Shown: positions 51,701-64,000, numbered from the stretch's first letter. The stretch is DNA of 64,000 nucleotides from Valencia hispanica (GCA_963556495.2 OY747702.1:8108280-8172279); one strand, 5' to 3'. Notes: generated by a model not told the origin, from the letters alone. Numbers and translations are program-made.

Positions 51701-52836
51701 TATATAGTCAGTCACACACTCAGTCATGGCATTGATGTCCTCTTCATGTGCTTGGCAAAGAGTCATCCAGTCTGTGGTTGCAAAACAACCCTGCAGGGCT
51801 TCTTCAGCTTCCTGTGACCATTTTCTCACAGTTCGTTTTGTCACAGGTTGCCTCTGAACAAGTGGTTTATATTCTGAACAGAGAAAAACAAGATTGTGAT
51901 CTTGATCTAAATGTATCATATCAAAATTGGTGAGAGACAGATTAAATTTTTCTTTAATTTTCTAATATATGTTATCAAAAACTTTTTACAGAGGGAAATA
52001 GGTTTATTTCATTTCATTACTTCATAAATCAAAAAACAGTTTAAAAAGCTCCAAAAAACAAATTTTCTTCCTGTTTTTTTACACAAAATAGCACATATAT
52101 TTTTTTTAAAATGATGTATTGACAAATCGCTCTGTAATTTTCTTTCAGCTCATAGCATAGAACAATGGTGGAAGGTTTGGTGTATATAGGTATAACTGAT
52201 TTCAAGATTATTCGTTTTGAATGTTGGAAAAAACGAATTTTGAGAAAACGCATTTACAGATTTGCATTAGATAATTCAATGCAAGGTGAAGTGCAAATAA
52301 CCCTCGAATCCCTTGTTTCGTGTTTGTGATTGGTCATTAATTTAAACAAGCATACCATTTTTGGACACTTTTCTTTTTACTTTTTCTTTTTGGGGGGCTT
52401 TTTGTTTAGACCGCTTCGCCTTAACAGGCAACCGGAAACAGTGAGACGGAAAATAGAACGCCAAATCTGCTTTCTCACCCGCACTAAAATGATAAAAATT
52501 GTCGATTTTAGAGGTGTTTCAGAGTTGTAGTTTGTTTTATTCTGAAAGCCAACATGTTAAGGATGTTAAATATCCACAAATCTCAAAATTGACCAGGTCA
52601 CGAAAAATCCATGTTTTTGGCTGTAGTGTCTTGCCTTAACATGAACTAATGTGTCAAGCCACATGTGCTCTATTTGTTAACTGCTATCAAGGAATATTAC
52701 TCTCATTTGTACTGTAGTATGCATGAGAGGAGATGCTGCGAGATTTGTGGACTTTTATGTACAGTCGGCTGATAATGTAGTGGGCTGGTCTGGACAGAAA
52801 ATGCCAGGGCTGAATTTTTGTCCCAGTCCACCCCTG
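48763..52836 (+). mobile_element. hAT element, copy 1, carrying a Rex1 LINE
   Basis: Ends CAGGGGTGGACTGG on both strands, flanked by GATGCAGT (48755-48762) and GCTGCAGT (52837-52844), an 8-bp target duplication with one change. Near the left end, 49131-49263 encodes an N-terminal transposase-like exon (LEVGAAKCLRLTDLFGAG, LLREETHKVETSM) running straight into a GTAAGT splice donor. Interior blocks at 49270-49400 and 52255-52420 match the copy at 57684-58847. No hAT dimerisation domain was found. A Rex1 LINE occupies 49722-51915. Confidence 0.75.
49722..51915 (-). mobile_element. Rex1-type LINE, 5'-truncated
   Basis: Minus-strand frames in order: 51446-51919 (end of endonuclease region and linker, SEYKPLVQRQPVTKRTVRKW), 51084-51449, 50749-51054 (CLVPVPKRTHPSVINYYRPV) and 50189-50752 (FFDFSSAFNTIQPDLL, TGAPQGTVLSPFLFTLYTSD, KKYSDDSAIVG, NRLTLNVNKTKEMIVDF). 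The catalytic box reads YSDD in place of the usual F/YxDD. Several frameshifts separate the frames. The 3' end GATCAATAAAGTATTTTTG then AATTG repeats is the Rex1 tail. Confidence 0.85.
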
Positions 52837-52844
52837 GCTGCAGT

Positions 52845-54775
52845 AAAACAGTGTTGGAGGTAATTACAAATTTTCTCGTTGCTAAGAGCAAAACATTATC
52901 TGATTAGTCAGCAACTCTCAGTGAGCTTGTTTGTTTGTGCTGTGAGCTGGAACAAAGCATCACCAGAAAGCAACACTGAGCTCACTGCTGGTAAGCTCCC
53001 AGTATTAGACTTATCTTTCAGCCACAAGAAGACACTGAAAGGTCAAAGCTGCCAGGCTTTTTCCTTCAGACATAGAGTTCTGCTCTGCCTGTCTGTGGTT
53101 CAATGAGCACACAGACATCTACAGATTGTCTGAAGGAAGGTAGATACAATGTGTTATTGATCGTGGCCATCATGGGTTATTTTAGTGTCAGGGGATCAAC
53201 TGGAAGTAAAACGCTCTCTTTGCTTGACTGAATCCTTCTCCTGGAGTTTGATATTTTATACAAACCGAGCTCATGTAACTGCTGGTCTTTTAAATAATCA
53301 CAATGCATCTGATTCACACTGATGCTGCTGTCAAGTTACTGAATGAAGTGGGGGGGGAAACGGAATTTAAAGATCTCATTCATTTGGGGGGGGGGTTCAA
53401 TAAATTTGCTGGGGACTCATTTGAACAAATGCCTTGTGAGTCGTTTTCTGTTCTCTCGCTCCTGTTTCAGGAGGTTTCAGTGTGTCGGAGGAGTGGGTGG
53501 GGGAAACGACAGGAATACGAGTCTTACTCAATAATATTCATGATATGCAAATGTCTCGCCTCTGATTGGCTAACAGCAACAGAACTTTTATGCTGCCTCC
53601 GAACAAATAACTAACTTAACTTGCCTCACTCGCCATGTTCCAATACAAATTCCAACTGTTTCTTCATCAGCTCCTCTTTCATGGGTAAAGGAAATGATAA
53701 CCCTATGTCCACAAATAACCACAAATAACACAAGCCTGAGCATGTTCCGCCATGTTGGGGAGTTGCTAACGGTTAGCTTCTACTAGCAGAGACATGCTCT
53801 GCTTTCTCCTGGCCGCATAATCAAAACAGCCTTCCCGTGGGCCAAGGTGGCCAAGACCATGAATACAAATGTTCCCTGTGACATAGAAGGGACTGGCTTT
53901 TTCTGAGTCGCTTGTTTTTGCCATCTATTTCCTTTCTGTTCACGTCCATCATGCATATGCAACTCAGAGAGACCGATCATATTTCAAAAAGAACAAGTAC
54001 TAAGTTTTTCAGTGAACAAGACCTTTAACACGATTCCCTTTTATCCAGATTAAGGAAGAAGCTGATAAAAGGTCCTCTAGTAAAACGCCTCGCAAAGGTG
54101 TTCATGCCCCCCTTTGTTCATGTTGTCACCTTACAACCATGAACTTTTATGTTTTTTTCAGTGATATAACACAAAGTAATCCATGCTTTGAAGCATAAAG
54201 AAAATAATACATGGTTTTCAACATTTCCCCTCCGCTGGGCTAAAGAAGAGGACGTTGGGTCTAGGGTCCCAATCCAGTTCATGGTGAGGTATCATAACAA
54301 GACCCAAGCAGAGAATAAGGTGTCTTATCAATTTATTCTGTTGTCAGAGCTTGACAGACCTCAAAGGCCTTCCTTTATTCTTATTCCTCCATCTGTCCTC
54401 TCCAAACTTGCACCTTGAATTGCCTTGTTAAAGTATGCTATACAAATAAAGTTGCTTTGCCTTGCCAAAACTCAAGAGAGTCAAGAAAAATAATTTACTC
54501 CTTTAGAATTGATTTGTGATAGATTTTAGAATGGTTGCAAGAATAATATATTTGATGAGGTTTTAATGATATTTAATAAATATCTGTACATGCCCCTTAC
54601 ACATTCCTACATTATCTTTAAAGATTTTCGCAGTCAGTCAGATCTTGCACATGCACACCTAAACTGAGCTAGGCAATAATCGAGCTAATACTGTACCTTA
54701 CCCGAATGGAAGGCTTAGGTGGCAACGTTAGGTGGCGACATTCCAGATGGGCGAAAGTGTCATAGAAAGTAAACA
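52845..54775. other. Intergenic DNA with a Tc1 end fragment
   Basis: No gene seen. A Tc1 terminal-repeat fragment lies at 54086-54225 (GCAAAGGTGTTCATGCCCCC ... TTACAACCATGAACTTTTAT ... ACATGGTTTTCAAC). G-runs occur at 53351-53358 and 53386-53394. Confidence 0.4.
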
Positions 54776-56088
54776 AATTCAATTTAATTCAGTTTATTTA
54801 TAAAGCGCCAATTCACAACAGATGTCATCTCAAGGCACTTAACAAGAAGTCATTTCAATACATTTATTCAAACATTCCAATCAGTTAAAAGTTTCCTATT
54901 TAAGGAATCCCAGCAGATTGCGTCAGTCATTGGCGTGAGGTTGGGCAGACTTTCCAACCACAGCAATCCTTCAGCAATCCCTCACACTGAGCAAGCATGT
55001 AGCGACGGTGGAGAGGAAAAACTCCACTTTAACAGGAAGAAACCTCCAACAGAACCAGGCTCAGTTGGAGCGGCCATCTGCCACGACCGTCTGGGGGTTT
55101 GAGAAGACAGAGCAGAAACACAGAAGGAACTGAAGATCTGATATAAGAGAACTTTCTATGTTACAGAAAGTAAAAAGTTGATAACAGGAAACAGTGGACA
55201 CTGGGATTACTGGGAGGATCATCCCAGTCGATGCCCCCCGTCCAACAGGGCATTGCAGCCAAGCAGGATACCAGACCAGGTATATCTTCTATGGAGAGAA
55301 AAACACGGAGAGAAAAAGTTAACAGTCGAAATAACAGAATGTACTGTAATACAACTGGAGAGTCGTAGGAGAAAAGGAAGCAGCAGAGTGAAGAAAAGTG
55401 GTAAGTCTGTCCTCCAGCAGTCTAAGCCTATAGCAGCATAACTACAGAGATAGCTCAGGATGACCTAAGCCACTCTAACTATAAGCTTTATCAAAAGGAA
55501 AGTTTTAAGCCTGGCCTTAAAAGTAAACAGAGTGTCTGCCTCACGGACTAAAGCTGGGAGCTGGTTCCACAGGAGAGGAGCCTGATAACTAAAAGATCTG
55601 CTTCCCATTCTACTTTTAGAAATCCTAGGAACTACAAGTAAACCTGCAGTCTGAGAGCGAAGTGCTCTGTTAGGAACATATGAAACAATTAGATCTCTGA
55701 TGTATGATGGAGCTTGATTATTAAGGGCTTTGTATGTAAGAAGGAGGATCTTAAATTCTATTCTGGATTTAACAGGAAGCCAATGAAGGGAAGCTAAAAC
55801 AGGAGAAATGTGATCTCTCTTTTTAATATTCATCAGAACTCTTGCTGTCGCATTTTGGATCAACTGAAGGCTTTTAATGGCATTTTGTGGACTACCTGAT
55901 AGTAAAGAATTACAGTAGTCCAGCCTTGAGGTAACAAATGCATGGACTAGTTTCTCAGCATCACTCCTGGACAGGATTTTTCTAATTTTAGCAATATTCC
56001 GGAGGTGAAAGAAAGAAATCATAGAAACCTGTTTAATATGGGATTTAAATTTTAAGTCTCGGTCAAAAATAACGCCGAGGTTCTTTAC
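54776..56088 (-). mobile_element. L2-type LINE, 5'-truncated, with C-terminal RT frame
   Basis: Minus-strand frame 55465-56022 ([60 protein letters not shown]) is nearly the same as residues of the 17802-19241 frame, differing at a few positions and by a frameshift at the very end. The 3' UTR and AATTCAATTTAATTC tail follow. It breaks off at 56088, upstream of which nothing matches the longer copy. Confidence 0.85.
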
Positions 56089-56213
56089 CTCAGTTTAATT
56101 TAAATCAACAATAACTTTTACAGACTACCTCATGTTGACCCACTTCTTAATGCTGATGTCCAGGTGAGAGGGGGGCAAGTCTGCATGAAAAACTGGCCTT
56201 TTTGACCTTGTGC

Positions 56214-56322
56214 CCGTCTGTCTGTTTGTCTGTTAGCAAGATAACGGAAACAGTTATGGACTGATTTTGATGACATTTTCAGGAGATGACCACAATGGGA
56301 CCAGGAACAACTGATTAAATTT
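56214..56322 (-). repeat. SINE/LINE-tail-like repeat, copy B
   Basis: Reverse-complement match to 6361-6466, with CAGTTGTTCCTGGTCCCATT and GCTAACAGACAAACAGAC. Confidence 0.5.
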
Positions 56323-56399
56323 TGTGGTTGATCTGACATGAAGCGCGTATCCACCCACCGACCAGCGGTGCTATTGTGAACTCCTCTCCTGCCTCAGAG

Positions 56400-57683
56400 G
56401 GCTCGCGGATGGCTGAGCTTCCACAGAAGCCCCACTACGGTTGGACTATATGCACAGAAAATTAATTGCACATGTGTGAATCTCCCCTCTCTCCTGGAAG
56501 AGCACAGTGACAGCACAAACACAGCCATGTGTCTCATTAACAGACATTTTATTGGAAAGGTTAGACTTAGATGGGGGGGGAGGGGGGGTTAGTGACCCTG
56601 GTGGAGGTCTGTGCTCTCTGAGTGCTTTACTAGTTTTTCTGTTATTTTTTAAATGCACAACTCCTATTTAAAGGCAAGTTTATCTATATACCAAGGAAGG
56701 TAAAGGCGAGTTATACTGAATTAGACATTGAGGAGGCAACGGCAGAAGTGTCTTTCCCCTCTTTAAATGAGACGTTTTTTTCCCTGACCTGTAAAGAGGT
56801 TGGCTGGTAACACACATAGCAACGGTTGCTGATACGTGGGCGAGGGGGAGCAGACAGCTTAACATACATAATAGCCTATTACTCATGTGTACTATAGTGT
56901 ACAACCTACTAACTGGCAGTCTCACTGGCAATGCAAAGCACCTGAAGACATGGAGGCAGAGGCACGCTAAGGATGAGCTTTGGTTATTTATGAGCCAAAT
57001 AAAATCTGATATTTTCATATTTTCCTGATTTCAGAATAAACACAGACTGCTACTGTGTCTGTCAGTCCTGTATCAGTCCTGCAGTTAAATCTCTTTCGCC
57101 CGCTAAAACATGGAGACAATAGAGACATCTAGTGTGGAGGAGTCCTTCTAACCCTCAGAGCCACAGGGAGGTGAAATAGTTCCTAAAATATCAAAACTTT
57201 TTCACTTTTCCCCCTTTAAATTAGACGATTATCCCTGAGCTGCAAACAGGTGCGCTGGTGACGCAGCTAGCAGCAGTTGCTGACACGTGTATGTGGGTGG
57301 GGTTTGTTCCTTTGATCATCATGACATCACAGTAGTTTCTAGGCCTTGAAAAACCGTGTTGCCGAAAAAATCTTTCCTTCTGGCACTTTTCCTGTGAGAG
57401 GCAGACCTACTGTCAGCAGGTGTGGACAATACAAAGTAAAGGTAGTCTATGTTTACCTGTTTGGGTAGATATTGAGGGGTGAGGGATTGCTGCCATTGCT
57501 GATAGTGCTGGAGGGAAGGGCTGTGTTGATCTGAGAATGACAATAAAAAGACCTTAGGAGAGATGATAGCGTATTAAACAAGTTTTATTAAGTACATTGT
57601 GAATAAAATTAAATTGCGGTTATGTCTCACTACATATAACCTTATTTCGGACTGGCTAACCTCCACATCAACTCAGCTACAGA
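56400..57683. other. Intergenic DNA, no gene seen
   Basis: Short frames only; a G-rich run at 56571-56588. Two sections with parallel wording, CTTTTTCACTTTTCCCCCTT...TGAGCTGCAAACAGGTGCGC at 57195-57260 and TTTCCCTGACCTGTAAAGAGG near 56780, suggest a further diverged repeat. Confidence 0.35.
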
Positions 57684-58847
57684 CAGGGGTGGACTGGAAC
57701 AAAAATTCAGCCCTGGCATTTTCTGTCCAGACCAGCCCACTACATTATCAGCCGACTGTACATAAAAGTCTACAAATCTCGCAGCATCTCCTCTCATGCA
57801 TACTACAGTACAAATGAGAGTCATATTCCTAGCAGTTAACAAATAAAGCACAAAACTGTGAACTCAAGGACTAAAACTGACAGCTATGACAATCAATCAC
57901 TCAGTATTTATTCATTATAGTGTCAACAGAACAACATAAGTTAAGTCATGACTAGATGTGGCACAAATCAAGTATGAATTCATAAACCATTATAAGACAC
58001 ATGACAAACTCAAATCAGAGACGACACAGTAGTAGCCAAAAAGTGAAGTGGAGGCAGTGAGAGAACAAGCCCCAAAAAAAGAAAAAGTAAAAAGAAAAAT
58101 GGTATGCCTGTTTAAATTAATGACCAATCACAAACACGAAACGAGGGATTCGAGGGTCATTTGTACTTCACATTGCATTGAATTATCTAATGCAAATCTT
58201 AACAAAGTCAACCGCAACTACCAACAGTCAGTCCTTCAACTCTGGGCTAATATGTTGTCACAAGTATTCAGTTATTCAGGTCACATCGCAGTCAATGTAA
58301 AACCGTTTTATACTTTATTTTGGGCATGTCTCAAAATGTAGCTGAGCCAACCCCACGCTAACGTTACTTACCATGGATGTCTCCACTTGCTCCTCGCGCA
58401 GCAGCACCTGCTGCTGGGGTGGTGACCCCGGCACCAAATAGGTCTGTCAACCTTAAACATTTAGCAGCTTCAACCTCCAGAGATTTTAGCTTTTTCAGCG
58501 CCACCGACCGGGGCGTTTCTTTTTACCCTTCTCCATTTTCAGCTCAGCAGCATCCTGTCCCACCACTCCGGCCCATGTCATGAGGTCCCGCCCACCCTGG
58601 TTTGTGTTGTGATTGACAGCACTGTCATGGTACTCATAGACTGTCAGCCCATGATGACAAACATAGACCAATAATATGTGTCGATTCTGGCAACACACTG
58701 CTAGCCCTCTGTAGCCAATTGGCCGGCCCAATTGGAGGGAATTTAGAGAGAGTGAAGAGAGAAAAAAAAAAACAGCTGACCGGCCCACATTGGGTCAACG
58801 GCCCACCGGGATGATGCCTGGTATGCCAGATGGCCAGTCCACCCCTG
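57684..58847 (-). mobile_element. hAT element, copy 2, with exact 8-bp target duplication
   Basis: GCTACAGA stands on both sides (57676-57683 and 58848-58855); ends CAGGGGTGGACTGG on both strands. It is inverted relative to copy 1 and lacks the interior, leaving 1164 bp. The transposase-like first exon is recognisable on the minus strand at about 58378-58560, with its GTAAGTAA donor following the ETSM codons. Confidence 0.85.
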
Positions 58848-58859
58848 GCTACAGATCTC

Positions 58860-59505
58860 TTTAATGATCAAAATAGCATGCACACACCCACACACGCACA
58901 ACTACAAATGTCCACACAATGGAGGTAGCCTGTCAAAGGTTGGGCTGCACAATGATAAATACACACACACACACACTGGTATTGAGCAGAGCTTGCTGCC
59001 AGCTCAGCTCACACTATTATAGTTTCTGTGCAGCCTGTCAGGTGTTGTCACTTCTACACCTGCTCTCTGATGTCACTGAATTGTTTTGCCTTTCAACATG
59101 GCGATGTTTTGCCTGTCACATATAATAGTGGGCATGTTGGAGCAGATGGGGCATGAAAACACAGCAGACCTGATACACTGAGAGATGTGAGCTCTGTCAG
59201 GACTCTGGCTCTTGGAATTCTGTATGATGAAAAACTTTCTTTGAAGGAGATGTTAGAACTCAAACAAAGTTGTGGCTCTCATGATGCACCACTGATTATT
59301 GAACATACCTTTGCATTTTTGATGATGGATTCATTTGTGGTAACAATTTCTCTGATTTTATGTTCGATTTAGGCAACTTTCATCTCTAAAGTTTACAGTC
59401 ACCACTGTTGAATTGTTTCACAGATGATAGTTTTGTTAATGGATTCTCAGTTATATGTAATCTTGAAATGTCTTCAAATGAAATAACTAAAACACATCAT
59501 TTGTT
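58860..59505. other. Intergenic DNA, no gene seen
   Basis: Holds a CA run (58959-58977) and short unrelated frames. Confidence 0.35.
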
Positions 59506-59762
59506 TAAAGAGCAACTCACCCCCCTACCAGAGTCTTACTCCACCCACATTTCATGTTTGAAACACCAAAAGGAAACGTTGCCTGGTGAACCGAGGGACA
59601 TGCGGGGTGAGAGGGCTGGGCTTTGACTCACATTTTGGCAGCAGCGATGTGGCAGTGGCACAGACTGGGAGACAGATGGAGATTGATAGCGACAGTAGCT
59701 CTTTTGCCTCTGAGCAGTCATTAGAGGTGGAGGATTTTTCCTCAGAGACATGATGAATATGT
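59506..59762 (+). mobile_element. Possible DNA-transposon 5' end
   Basis: Begins TTTAAAGAGCAACTCACCCC, a transposon-end-like sequence resembling the end at 22647, and reaches a short acidic frame (IDSDSSSFASEQSLEVEDFS) truncated by stop codons at 59750. Sequence then switches to the Penelope remnant. Confidence 0.3.
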
Positions 59763-59764
59763 TC

Positions 59765-60905
59765 TAATCTTGGTATTCCAACTCCAAGACTCAGCAGTCC
59801 AGCTACATCTGAAGGACAACGGTCACTCTTTTGAAGACAATTATCTGCACATTTTAAAAAGAGAAGACAGGTGGTTTGAGAGAGGAGTGAAAGAAGCCAT
59901 CTATGTAAAACATATGAAACTAACCTTGAACAGAGGAGGTGGTTTGAGATTCCCCCTTCCAAACACATACATAGCAGCTCTGAGTTGCCTACCCAAGAAG
60001 TTTCACCAAAACTCACACATTGAGGCATGTGATCAAAACAGCGCATAGTTACATAACCTGGGTCGTTTCACCACTAACGACACTTACATCGCCAAGACTG
60101 CTTAGGCCACGTCCACATGAAGCTGGTGTGTTCCCTATGTGATAATTTTTTTTCCTCGTTGTAAAAAAAAATTCCGTAAACATGGTGTCATCTCAAGAAA
60201 TATCTGCGTACACACCAAACCCCTGAAACCGACTGAAAACGGTGTAGTATATATGCCAGACCAGTATGGGGCGCTGTTATTCTTCCCCAGAGATACACTA
60301 TACACGGAGATGAAGACTTTGATTATGCGCATAACCTTGCGCGCTGTATACGAACCAAGAAGAATACATTTACAACAAAGCAATAGATTTTGCTGTAATA
60401 AAGCTAGTAGGCATAGTAGCTTCTGCAGAACAAATACAAAATCATGTAGTCTGCCATTATTGTTGTTGCAGTTACGTGTGACGCCGCCGACACGTGATGT
60501 GACAACATCATCGTTTCACAAAATATACAGATTGGCTGTGCACACAAAACTGAAAGGTTGTCGTTTTCAGATTTATCCACTTTGGGACCTGGTTTAAAAA
60601 ATAGCGGTTTCAGTCTCCCAAAATGCTGGATCCGTGTGGACGAAACGCTAATACAATAAAAAATGAATATGAATACGGCGAAACATGTCTCCGTGTGGAC
60701 GGGCCCTTAGTGCTTGGAAGCTTACACAACCCTGATAGCCTCGTTAGATATAACAATAGCCCCATTAGTGAGCCTTAAGGTTAGATTAGTAATAAATCTG
60801 ATACTCCCAATCCAGTTTTCAGAACTGAAGAAGCCTCTTGGATGAGAGACAAAATGTTTTCAAGACTACAAGAAAAGTCAAGTTGATTTCATTTAAACTC
60901 TCAAG
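59765..60905 (+). mobile_element. Penelope-like (GIY-YIG) 3' remnant, copy 2, split by a MITE
   Basis: The frame 59770-60048 contains SAVQLHLKDNGHSFED, ILKREDRWFERGVKEAIYVK and LTLNRGGGLRF, the conserved C-terminal wording of GIY-YIG-bearing Penelope-like elements in fishes. After the MITE at 60105-60707 its tail resumes (GCCTTAAGGTTAG ... GAAGAAGCCTCTTGGATGAG), parallel to copy 1 near 11830-11920. Confidence 0.55.
60105..60707. mobile_element. MITE with GTCCACAC-type ends inside the Penelope remnant
   Basis: Left AGGCCACGTCCACATGAAG and right (reverse-complemented) AAGGGCCCGTCCACACGGAG are inverted relatives. Flanks GACTGCTT and TAGTGCTT resemble an imperfect 8-bp duplication, pointing to hAT. 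The interior is non-coding; subterminal CCGTGTGGACG words recur on the right. Confidence 0.55.
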
Positions 60906-61250
60906 AACTGCCCACCATATACATGCTAAATACCTTCTGCAGGACTGCCTTATGGTGAATCAAAGATTGCAATATCCGGCCAACATTACAACGATTCGAC
61001 GTTTAAAGAAGTCAAGGAGAGGCTTTCAAAACCCCAAAAAACACTGCACCAGCTGTCAAGCATGGTAGTGGTAACATAATGGTGAGGGGCTGTTTGCTAA
61101 TATTGGTACCCTCTCATTACACAAGGCTGATATGAGGAAGGTGGACTGCCTTCTTAAATTGGCAGCTGGATGATTGAAGCTTGGAGAGGTATTCAGCTTC
61201 TGAAATGGGTAGTATTTTTTTCTTTCTAAAACCATCTCAAACATCAAAGT
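60905..61250 (+). mobile_element. Degenerate Tc1-like fragment
   Basis: Reads AAACACTGCACCAGCTGTCA AGCATGGTAGTGGTAACATA ATGGTGAGGGGCTGTTTGC, the Tc1 block before the second catalytic Asp, preceded by a decayed central region. Both halves are truncated. Confidence 0.45.
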
Positions 61251-63049
61251 GTTCGACTTTAAAAAGTGTTTAAGTGGTCAATATGACTAGAGAAGCACTA
61301 TATAAGTTTAGTTTATTTACCATTTACTTTCCCAGAACAGCTGTCACTTCAGCAGGCCGTTGAAGAATACAGCTGAATATTCATAAGGAATGTCTGGAAA
61401 ACAGATCAGAAAGAAACAGGATGCTGACAGTTATGATGTAGTCAAGGTTTTTCCTCTGGTCATCACAATTCTCTGCCTGGAGTGAGGATATTGTTCAAAG
61501 GGGTTGAAGGTGTTAAATCCCTGCCAGACTTGCAAAACAGCAGATAACTTTGCAAAGCAGAGTCAAGCAGTGTTCTATACATTATTCAATGAGGACAGAA
61601 AAATAGCTTTAACAGAACAACAGCAAGTTGTACTACAATCCTTCAAAATACCCATTTTCAAGTTAAATAACTTTGAAATGTGGATTGTGATGCCCAATTT
61701 AGCTTTAGCTAAAGACAATGTCTAGTGATATATTTTCTTCCTGCTGACAGTTGTGATCAGTGATGCAAGTAGAGTTGCTGTTCCCTCGTATCTAAAAGTA
61801 GGGGAAGAAACTTGTGTTTTTGCTCCCTCTCTTTTTAAACCAAAAATCATTATATCACTTCCTCTGAAGTTACATATTTCTCAAAATTTGCTTTCTGACT
61901 TTAAACATTAGGTGCCAATGCTTTGATGCCCAAGGATAATAAAATCACATGCATGTTGGAGCCAACTGGTTGCCCCACCATGCATAAGCCTGGCGATCAG
62001 TTTTGGGGGAAGTAGAGTAGTGCTGAAGCAGTTCTGTGGGAAACATTTTTAGTAATTGAAAATCATCTTAACAGAACACATGGACCACGCCCTATGTGTT
62101 TATAAGAACCTGGGTCAACATGATGTTTTAAGACATTTGGGAATAAAATATGGCCATTCCTCACTGCCATGGTCCTCTTCACAAACTGCTTTCTCCTAGA
62201 ATCATGCAGAGTTCTCATATGCAGAGGTATACAAAACCTTAGGAGGAGTTAAAAAAACATAAAAATGGGAAAACAACCAATAAAACCTCAAAATGTAAGA
62301 TTTGTTTAGTGATAAATGTTATTGCAACCCAATTTGGTGACGCTATATTGGCTGGCTCTAATGCCAATGCAGGGATAACAGTCTGTAGAACCAGCCTCAT
62401 CACCCCACTGAGCAGAACCTTTTTACTCTCACACCCTCAGATAGACATGACCCTTCAGCGGTCTTAGTGCTGTACAAAAAGGTGTTCTCCTGATGTGTTC
62501 ATCACCATCTTAATGCAATCATACTGTCATGGTTGTCATATCTGCCATGTGGTCTAACAGTCTGCAGAGCTTCCCTTTATATGCACGTGGACTCTACACT
62601 TCTAACATCATTTTTGAGAAGAGAAGAACATCATTGGTACTTTCATCAAAGGAGGAGTTAGGTGAAGGATCAACAATAAATGAGACACCAGGACTCTGGT
62701 AGAATAACAACTTCTCTTGTTGTTCCAGCACATTGGATATTTGCACACTTCTCCTTAACTAGAAGGGGGGATAGGATGACAAAGAACACCAAGCTTGGTG
62801 CAGGGACCTTGGTATGGTTAGATTGACTTGAGAGAAAAACAAAACTGTTAGATGGACAGTCAAAACTGTCTCTATAATCAAAATGAGCAATCAACCAAAG
62901 TCCTGTGGAAAACACACCTGTTTGAGTGAGTGTGAGAAAAGTGAGAAAGAGAGTAAAAGTATGAGACTGACACTAGATGCATGAGAGTTGGTAACCTCGC
63001 CCAAATCAGTTGCCTTTTGTGATGTCACTAGAGGCATTGAAGAGGCATT
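61251..63049. other. Intergenic DNA, no gene seen
   Basis: No exon-like structure or paired terminal repeats were recognised. Confidence 0.35.
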
Positions 63050-63434
63050 AAGATATACCTGGTCTGGTATCCTGCTTGGCTGCAATGCCCTGCTGGACGG
63101 GGATGATGCTCCCAGTAACTGAACATCCACCGTGTTATGTTATCAATTTTTTACTTTCTGTAACATAGAAAGTTCTCTTATATCAGATCTTCTGTTCCTT
63201 CTGTGTCCTTTTTGTGCTCAGTAAGAGGGATTCCTGAAGGATTGCTGTGGTTGGCAAGTCTGCATCAACGGGCCCAACCTCCCGACAGACTGACGCAATC
63301 TGCTGGGATTCCTTAAATAGGAAACTTTTTAACTGATTGGAATGTTTTTATAAGTGTATTGAAATGACTTCTTGTTAAGTGCCTTGAGATGACATCTGTT
63401 GTGAATCGGCGCTATATAAATAAACTGAATTGAA
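63050..63434 (+). mobile_element. L2-type LINE 3' UTR fragment
   Basis: AGATATACCTGGTCTGGTAT ... CTGCTTGGCTGCAATGCCCTG ... CGCTATATAAATAAACTGAA, with an internal deletion relative to 19432-19941. Confidence 0.8.
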
Positions 63435-64000
63435 GCTTGTTCTTTGAAGGGTTGGTTTTATCTTGATTAAAGAAATCCCTCCAAAAACAGCTAACACAGT
63501 AAAATTAGGCCATGATAACCCTATAGGTTATGATCTGAACCTCAAGATGAATTATCACTGGTTTTACAGTAGCTTGTGACTGTAGCTTCAACCGCTAAGG
63601 CTTCATGAGTTGAAGAATGACAAGATTAACATAGGAGCAAGATGTAGAGTTTCTCTCTAGTCAACCAGCTTCATCTTATACCTGTTTTATCATAAAACTT
63701 ATAGTTCTGTCCAAAAGGTTTAAACAGGTGTGAAAAATGCTGTAAACAAAGAATGCTTTTAGAAATATAAATAATCATTGGTTATTTTTTATAAATTTAC
63801 AAAATGGAAAGTGAGCAAACAAAAAGAGATTTTGTAGGATTATAGTCAGGTGTATGATCAACCAATTATAACAAACAGGTGCTAATGATCATTAGTGTCA
63901 CACGTAGATTGAAACACAGTGATTAACTGAAACAGAAACAGCTGTGCAGGAGGCTTAAAACCGGGTGAGGAAAAGACAAACTCTGCTAACAAGGTTGTGG
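63435..64000. other. Right edge, no gene seen
   Basis: AT-rich sequence without a supported feature. Confidence 0.35.

Overview
The window is vertebrate nuclear DNA and almost certainly comes from a teleost fish, probably a percomorph. Three spliced host genes can be read. They sit in a dense, nested mass of transposable elements typical of teleosts: Tc1-like elements, hAT elements and their short derivatives, L2-type and Rex1 LINEs, Penelope-like GIY-YIG remnants and tRNA-derived SINEs. There is no prokaryotic or viral gene organisation.

Layout. At 0-2.4 kb there is repeat debris, two weak candidate exons and two facing poly(A) signals. At 4.4-7.7 kb lies rab33b (minus strand, two coding exons, 240 aa), a Golgi Rab GTPase. 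At 10.9-21.2 kb lies a second minus-strand gene that no long open reading frame reveals: six short exons with matching phases encode a 173-residue secreted lipocalin of the alpha-1-acid glycoprotein / saxitoxin-tetrodotoxin-binding-protein type. Its introns hold a Penelope remnant inside a Tc1 element, a three-level Tc1/Tc1/L2 nest, and an L2-type LINE inserted head-on into another LINE. At 26.2-43.9 kb lies hspa9 (plus strand, 16 coding exons, 691 aa), the mitochondrial HSP70 mortalin/GRP75, with transposons in its four largest introns. At 44.7-64 kb no host gene was found; the sequence is a patchwork of two inverted hAT copies (one carrying a Rex1 LINE), L2 tails, a CTTC microsatellite and a Penelope remnant carrying a MITE.

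The three genes do not form a pathway. Rab33b acts in Golgi/autophagosome trafficking, the lipocalin is secreted, and HSPA9 works in the mitochondrial matrix. The lipocalin and hspa9 are divergent, with about 5 kb between their start codons.

I did not find a novel biological system. The most useful results are the hidden lipocalin gene, the resolved transposon nesting with exact target-site duplications, and small departures of Rab33b and HSPA9 from their human counterparts. Family names rest on remembered motifs, not on database searches.
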